Below, in pieces: positions 6,596 to 9,516 of a stretch of DNA of 9,516 nt. How positions within the stretch are numbered: the first letter of the stretch is position 1; each line of letters opens with the position of its first letter. The position numbers and the translations under genes are program-made. Source of the DNA: JAEZVV01 sp036652035 (GTDB lineage Bacteria; Pseudomonadota; Gammaproteobacteria; Burkholderiales; Burkholderiaceae_F); the NCBI GenBank assembly GCA_036652035.1, contig JAVVWR010000083.1, forward strand, positions 1-9,516, written 5' to 3'. The notes below the pieces were generated by a model. That model was not told where the DNA came from. It saw nothing but the letters and a program-made list of their open reading frames with translations, and did no database searches.

Positions 6596-7465
6596 ATGCG
6601 CCGTCGCCATCTTCTGCAGACCGCTGCCGCCCTCGGCGCCGCCACCCTCGTCCCCGCGCTCCACGCCCAACCCCGCAAGCTGCGCTGCGCGGTCGCCCCC
6701 TTCCTGCCCACGCCCGAGGACACACGCAAGGCCTTCACGCCGTTCTTCGAGCACATGGCGCGCAGCATCGGCGCGCCGGGCTTCGAGCTGGCGGTGACCT
6801 CCGACTGGGCCGGTCTGGCGGTGGCGATGGGATCGGGCCACCTCGACCTCGCGTGGATGGGTCCGTGGGGCTACATGCTCGCCAACCAGGCCTCGGGCTG
6901 CCGTGCGATCGCCACCGTCAAGTACGACGACAAGCCCACCTATCAGGCGATCGTGATCGCGCGGCCCGATCTCAAAATCGCCCGCTTTCCCGACGACACC
7001 CGCGGCATGGGGATCTCGTTTGCCGACGTGGGATCGACCAGTGGCTGGCTGATCCCGCACTACTACGCCAAGACGGCGTGGCAGATCGACCCGCGCGCCT
7101 ACTGGCGCTACAACGAAGGCGCCAGCCACGCGGCCAACGAGATCGCGGTCCAGGCCGGCCAGATCGACCTCGCCACCGACTACGACCGCAACCGCAACGC
7201 GATGATCGACGCCGGCCGCATCCGCCCCGATGGCACGCGCGTGGTGTGGAGCTCCGACCCGCTGCCCAACGATCCACTCGCCGTCTCGCGCGATCTGCCC
7301 GTGGCGCAGGCGCAGGCGATCCAGCGCGCGGCGCTCGCCATCACCCCGGCGCAGGCGCTTGAGCTCATGCCCAAGCGCTACACCGGCTGGGTCACGGCCA
7401 GCCACGCGAGCTATCAGCTGATCGAGACCGCCGGTCAGGCGCTCGGCCGCCTCAAGCGCCGCTGA
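6596..7465 (+). CDS. phnD: PhnD-family ABC transporter substrate-binding protein (phosphonate/phosphite type)
   Basis: A 289-residue periplasmic binding protein. The N-terminus MRRRHLLQTAAALGAATLVPALHA is a signal peptide, with twin Arg before HLL resembling a Tat signal; cleavage is probably after residue 24. The mature part has PhnD landmarks: TSDWAGLAVAMGSGHLDLAWMGPWGY, then KYDDKPTYQAIVIAR, the anion-site-like FADVGSTSGWLIPHYY, ASHAANEIAVQAGQIDLATDYDRNRNAMI, and VVWSSDPLPNDPLAVSRDLP. It should deliver a phosphonate, phosphite or related phosphorus oxyanion to the PhnE/PhnC pair encoded directly downstream. ATG 6596 gives a complete signal peptide, but no clear Shine-Dalgarno sequence precedes it. 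No C-P lyase, phosphonatase or phosphite dehydrogenase gene is in the window, so the substrate is unresolved. Confidence 0.9.
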   Translation: MRRRHLLQTAAALGAATLVPALHAQPRKLRCAVAPFLPTPEDTRKAFTPFFEHMARSIGAPGFELAVTSDWAGLAVAMGSGHLDLAWMGPWGYMLANQASGCRAIATVKYDDKPTYQAIVIARPDLKIARFPDDTRGMGISFADVGSTSGWLIPHYYAKTAWQIDPRAYWRYNEGASHAANEIAVQAGQIDLATDYDRNRNAMIDAGRIRPDGTRVVWSSDPLPNDPLAVSRDLPVAQAQAIQRAALAITPAQALELMPKRYTGWVTASHASYQLIETAGQALGRLKRR

Positions 7466-7467
7466 GC

Positions 7468-8268
7468 TTGCACCGCGATCCCGATTTCGCTAGTCGGCGC
7501 CGGCCGTGGACGCTGCGGCGCACCGTCAACACCGGGTTGTGGCTGCTCCTGGCGGCGGCGCTGGCCGCCTCGTGGCAACTCGCAGGCGTTGACCTGGCGC
7601 GCCTTGCCACCGGGCTGCCGAAGATCGGCCACTGGCTGGCGCAGTCGTGGCCGCCGGCTACCGCGGAGTTGCCGATCTTTCTGGTGCGAATGGGCGAGAC
7701 GCTGGCCATCGCCCTGCTGGGCACCACGGCCGCCGTGCTCGCCGCCGTGCCGGTGGCCGTGCTCGCCGCCCGCGGCGTGACACCTCTGCCCTGGCTGCGA
7801 CTGCCGCTGCGCTGGGTGCTCAACGCGTTTCGCGGGATCGATTCCTTTGTCTTTGCTTTAATCCTCGTCGCCGCTGTCGGCCTGGGTCCATTTGCCGGCC
7901 TGCTCGGCGTGCTGCTCCACACCGGGGGCAGCGCTGCCAAGCTCTTTGCCGACGAGCTGGAAACGCTCTCGCTCGAGACGGTCGAGGCGCTCGAATCCGC
8001 CGGTGCCGGCCGCGTGGTCGCTCTGCGCCACGCCCTGCTGCCCGCGGCCTTGCCGAGCTGGGCCTCGCAATCGCTCTACCTGTTCGAATTCAACGTGCGC
8101 GCCTCGACCGTGCTGGGCGTGGTGGGCGCGGGCGGGATCGGGCTGGAGTTGAAGTCGAGCATGGACCTGCTCGATTTTCCGCGGCTCGCCACCATCCTGA
8201 TCCTGATCCTGGTGGTGGTGACGCTGATCGACGCACTGGCCTCCTGGCTGCGCGGGAGGCTGGCATGA
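7468..8268 (+). CDS. phnE: PhnE-family ABC transporter permease
   Basis: A 266-residue inner-membrane permease. Hydrophobic segments lie at about 22-39, 76-101, 123-150, 208-225 and 240-258. The cytoplasmic EAA-type loop that contacts the ATPase is ETVEALESAGAGRVVALRHALLP (170-192), with the conserved Gly and downstream LP. VRASTVLGVVGAGGIGLEL (210-228) is a typical phosphonate-permease stretch. The best start is TTG at 7468, two bases after the phnD stop. No ATG or GTG gives a better N-terminus before the first membrane segment, and the short spacing suggests translational coupling to phnD. The stop overlaps the phnC start as ATGA. The permease is probably a homodimer, completing a PhnD-PhnE2-PhnC2 importer. 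Confidence 0.9.
   Translation: MHRDPDFASRRRPWTLRRTVNTGLWLLLAAALAASWQLAGVDLARLATGLPKIGHWLAQSWPPATAELPIFLVRMGETLAIALLGTTAAVLAAVPVAVLAARGVTPLPWLRLPLRWVLNAFRGIDSFVFALILVAAVGLGPFAGLLGVLLHTGGSAAKLFADELETLSLETVEALESAGAGRVVALRHALLPAALPSWASQSLYLFEFNVRASTVLGVVGAGGIGLELKSSMDLLDFPRLATILILILVVVTLIDALASWLRGRLA
8255..8259 (+). promoter_or_regulatory. Shine-Dalgarno sequence of phnC
   Basis: GGAGG lies five bases upstream of the ATG at 8265, inside the end of phnE. It is one of the strongest ribosome-binding sites on the plus strand here and fixes the phnC start, which overlaps the phnE stop codon. Confidence 0.75.
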
Positions 8269-8918
8269 ACCGGCCCGTGTTGCGCGCGCGCGGAATCGGC
8301 CGCCGCTTTGCCAATGGGCGCGGGATCGCCCGCATCGACCTCGCGGCCCGCGCCGGTGAGCTGATCGCTTTAGTCGGCGCCAGCGGCGCGGGCAAGACCA
8401 CGCTGCTGCGCCTGCTCGCCGGGCTCGACGCGAGCGACGCGGGCGACATCGAGCTCGAAGGCGAACCGCTGGCGCGGCGCCGCCACGGCGACACCCGCAT
8501 CGCGCTCATCTACCAGCGGCCACGCCTGGTCGGCCGGCTCGATGTAGCGCGCAATGTGCTCGCCGGTCGGCTCGGCCACCTGGCGCGCTGGCGCGGGCTA
8601 TTAGGCATCTACTCCGATGCCGACTGGCGTCTGGCGCTCGCCGCGCTCACGCGGGTCGGGCTTGCCGCTCACGCCAGCGACCGCGCCGATCGGCTCTCGG
8701 GCGGCGAGCAACAACGGGTGTCGATTGCGCGCGCGCTGGCGCAGGAGCCGCTGCTGCTGCTGGCCGACGAGCCGGTCGCCAGCCTCGACCCCGACAATGC
8801 CCGCGCGGTCATGCTGACCCTTCGCGCCTGCGCCGACGCCGGTCTGGCGGTGGTGACGAGCCTGCATCAGCCCGCGCTGGCGACCGAGTTTGCCGACCGC
8901 GTCGTCACGCTGGGCTAA
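8265..8918 (+). CDS. phnC: PhnC-family ABC transporter ATP-binding protein, short form
   Basis: A 217-residue ABC ATPase. All functional motifs are present: Walker A GASGAGKTT (38-46), Q-loop Gln84, ABC signature LSGGEQQ (144-150), Walker B LLLLADEP (163-170) and switch His201 in SLHQP. The segment YQRPRLVGRLDVARNVLAGRLG (83-104) and the following LGIYSDAD resemble PhnC, where the helical domain has LVxRLxVxxNVLxGRLG. It powers import through PhnE. It stops at RVVTLG, where related ATPases normally continue for another 20-50 residues (GxGR-VVxxG and beyond), so it is somewhat shorter than a usual PhnC. The motif set is complete, so it is probably functional. It is the last gene of the operon, convergent with the minus-strand gene 21 bases away. 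Confidence 0.88.
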   Translation: MNRPVLRARGIGRRFANGRGIARIDLAARAGELIALVGASGAGKTTLLRLLAGLDASDAGDIELEGEPLARRRHGDTRIALIYQRPRLVGRLDVARNVLAGRLGHLARWRGLLGIYSDADWRLALAALTRVGLAAHASDRADRLSGGEQQRVSIARALAQEPLLLLADEPVASLDPDNARAVMLTLRACADAGLAVVTSLHQPALATEFADRVVTLG

Positions 8919-8920
8919 GA

Positions 8921-8934
8921 CCGGCGCCCGCCGG
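8921..8934. terminator. short GC hairpin between convergent genes, possible bidirectional terminator
   Basis: CCGGCG and CGCCGG flank a two-base centre in the 21 bases separating the phnC stop from the stop of the opposite-strand gene. With so short a loop, four to five pairs would form. No T run follows on either strand, so it is weak as an intrinsic terminator, but its position between two stop codons fits that job. Confidence 0.3.
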
Positions 8935-8939
8935 CATTG

Positions 8940-9212
8940 TCAGAAAGAGCCCCGCGCGACGCGCCGGCCCAAACGCGCGCCCGCCCAAACCACCGCGACC
9001 ATGAGCAAGCCCGCACCGATTCGCGCCGCCAGCGCGGGCAGGCCCAGGCCCCAGCCGAGGCTGAAAGCGATCGCCTCGAACGCGGCGCCAGGCGCCCAGC
9101 GCAGCGGTGCATGGCTCGGCGCCGAGAGCGCGTCAATTCCCAGCACCAGAACCAGCGCGGCAATCAGACCGCCGATCACGCCACCCACGAACTGCTTGCG
9201 CACCCCACTCAT
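8940..9212 (-). CDS. small membrane protein of unknown function
   Basis: A 90-residue protein I do not recognise. It starts MSGVRKQFVGGVIGGLIAALVLVLGIDAL, giving a glycine-rich membrane segment at about 9-28. A second weakly hydrophobic stretch (about 43-62, with GWGLGLP) and a third at 65-81 (GAGLLMVAVVWAGARLG) follow, then a basic tail RRVARGSF. This suggests two or three membrane helices with the charged ends in the cytoplasm. I chose the ATG at 9212 because GGAGG lies four bases upstream on this strand; an in-frame ATG at 9242 would add a low-complexity glycine stretch and is less likely. It lies 87 bases downstream of the YhhN-family gene on the same strand and may be co-transcribed with it. 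Confidence 0.65.
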   Translation of the reverse strand: MSGVRKQFVGGVIGGLIAALVLVLGIDALSAPSHAPLRWAPGAAFEAIAFSLGWGLGLPALAARIGAGLLMVAVVWAGARLGRRVARGSF

Positions 9213-9216
9213 GCCG

Positions 9217-9221
9217 CCTCC
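9217..9221 (-). promoter_or_regulatory. Shine-Dalgarno sequence of the small membrane protein gene
   Basis: Read on the minus strand, GGAGG ends four bases before the ATG at 9212. It decides this start over the in-frame ATG at 9242, which lacks such a site. Confidence 0.6.
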
Positions 9222-9299
9222 ACCAAGAAAACCGGCGGCCATGATGGCACGCGGGGTGGGCCCCTCTGCGTTGCCGCGGGTCGATCCCGATCGGCCGGA

Positions 9300-9516
9300 T
9301 CACGTCACTGCCAACCCGACCGAGAGCGCGATTAACCACTGTGCCGTGTAGTAAGTCACATGAACCAACGCCGGCGCGGCCGCAAACTGGCGCGTGAAAC
9401 GGTCGAACGCGAGACCGTAGTCCGAGACCACGAACAGCACGGCACCGGCGGCGGCAAGCCCGGCAGCCGCATCGCCCAAGGCCAGCGCGCGGCTCATGGC
9501 CTGCGCCGCCATCGCG
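9300..9516 (-). CDS. YhhN/lysoplasmalogenase-family membrane protein, C-terminal part (start outside window)
   Basis: The last 70 or so residues of a multi-span membrane protein. The stretch AAGAVLFVVSDYGLAFDRFTRQF followed by LVHVTYYTAQWLIALSVG matches the conserved C-terminal signature of the YhhN/TMEM86 family (GAxLFxxSDxxLAxxRF, then TYYxAQxLI). Characterised members of this family hydrolyse the vinyl-ether bond of lysoplasmalogens; in bacteria without plasmalogens the substrate is uncertain. Two transmembrane segments are visible. The frame is open to the window edge, and family members are usually a little over 200 residues, so the ATG at 9512 is probably an internal Met and most of the gene lies beyond. 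The stop is at 9300-9302 on the minus strand. Confidence 0.8.
   Translation of the reverse strand, partial: AMAAQAMSRALALGDAAAGLAAAGAVLFVVSDYGLAFDRFTRQFAAAPALVHVTYYTAQWLIALSVGLAVT

Noticed and set aside
9253..9264. GGGG/CCCC inverted repeat between the two minus-strand genes as a terminator
   Set aside because: Only four base pairs, no T run on the minus strand; expected by chance at this GC content.
8890..9351. Plus-strand open frame across the two minus-strand membrane protein genes
   Set aside because: Its translation is Pro/Ala/Arg low complexity, whereas the minus strand gives hydrophobic segments, a Shine-Dalgarno site and a YhhN signature.

Overview
This is a 9.5 kb stretch of very GC-rich, gene-dense chromosomal DNA, with almost all of it in long, well-conserved reading frames. 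The gene families (TonB, rSAM/selenodomain-associated transferases, DUF3047, DUF1499, PhnD-type transporter, YhhN-type membrane protein) and the GC content suggest a free-living proteobacterium. A betaproteobacterium (Burkholderiales or Rhodocyclales type) is my best guess, but it is an inference and nothing here proves it. No mobile element, CRISPR array, tRNA or rRNA is visible, and base composition looks uniform.

Layout. (1) Positions 1-607: the 3' part of a TonB-type energy transducer whose start lies outside the window. (2) Positions 693-4420: five plus-strand genes joined by four consecutive ATGA stop/start overlaps. They encode a family-2 glycosyltransferase (TIGR04283 type), a CofC-like/DUF2064 transferase (TIGR04282 type), an exported DUF3047 protein, a flavin oxidoreductase resembling the N-terminal NADH-dehydrogenase-like domain of SelD fusions, and an exported DUF1499 protein. 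Ten bases later (4431-6413) comes a lipoprotein S9 prolyl-oligopeptidase-family peptidase, probably the last gene of the same transcript. (3) Positions 6414-6595: a 182-base intergenic region with a strong GC-rich hairpin and a possible promoter. (4) Positions 6596-8918: a three-gene ABC transporter, binding protein PhnD, permease PhnE and ATPase PhnC, tightly coupled. (5) Positions 8940-9516, minus strand and convergent with the transporter: a 90-residue membrane protein of unknown function, and upstream of it the C-terminal end of a YhhN/lysoplasmalogenase-family membrane protein that runs off the window.

How the genes may work together. The two transferases of the 693-4420 operon belong to the pair originally named for association with radical-SAM/selenodomain proteins (now often labelled arsenosugar biosynthesis). 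Here they sit without that radical-SAM gene but with a stand-alone homologue of the SelD-fused flavoprotein domain and two exported proteins of unknown function. This is the best candidate in the window for an undescribed pathway; the product cannot be read from the sequence. The PhnDEC transporter most likely imports phosphonate, phosphite or a similar phosphorus oxyanion, but no catabolic gene is present to fix the substrate.
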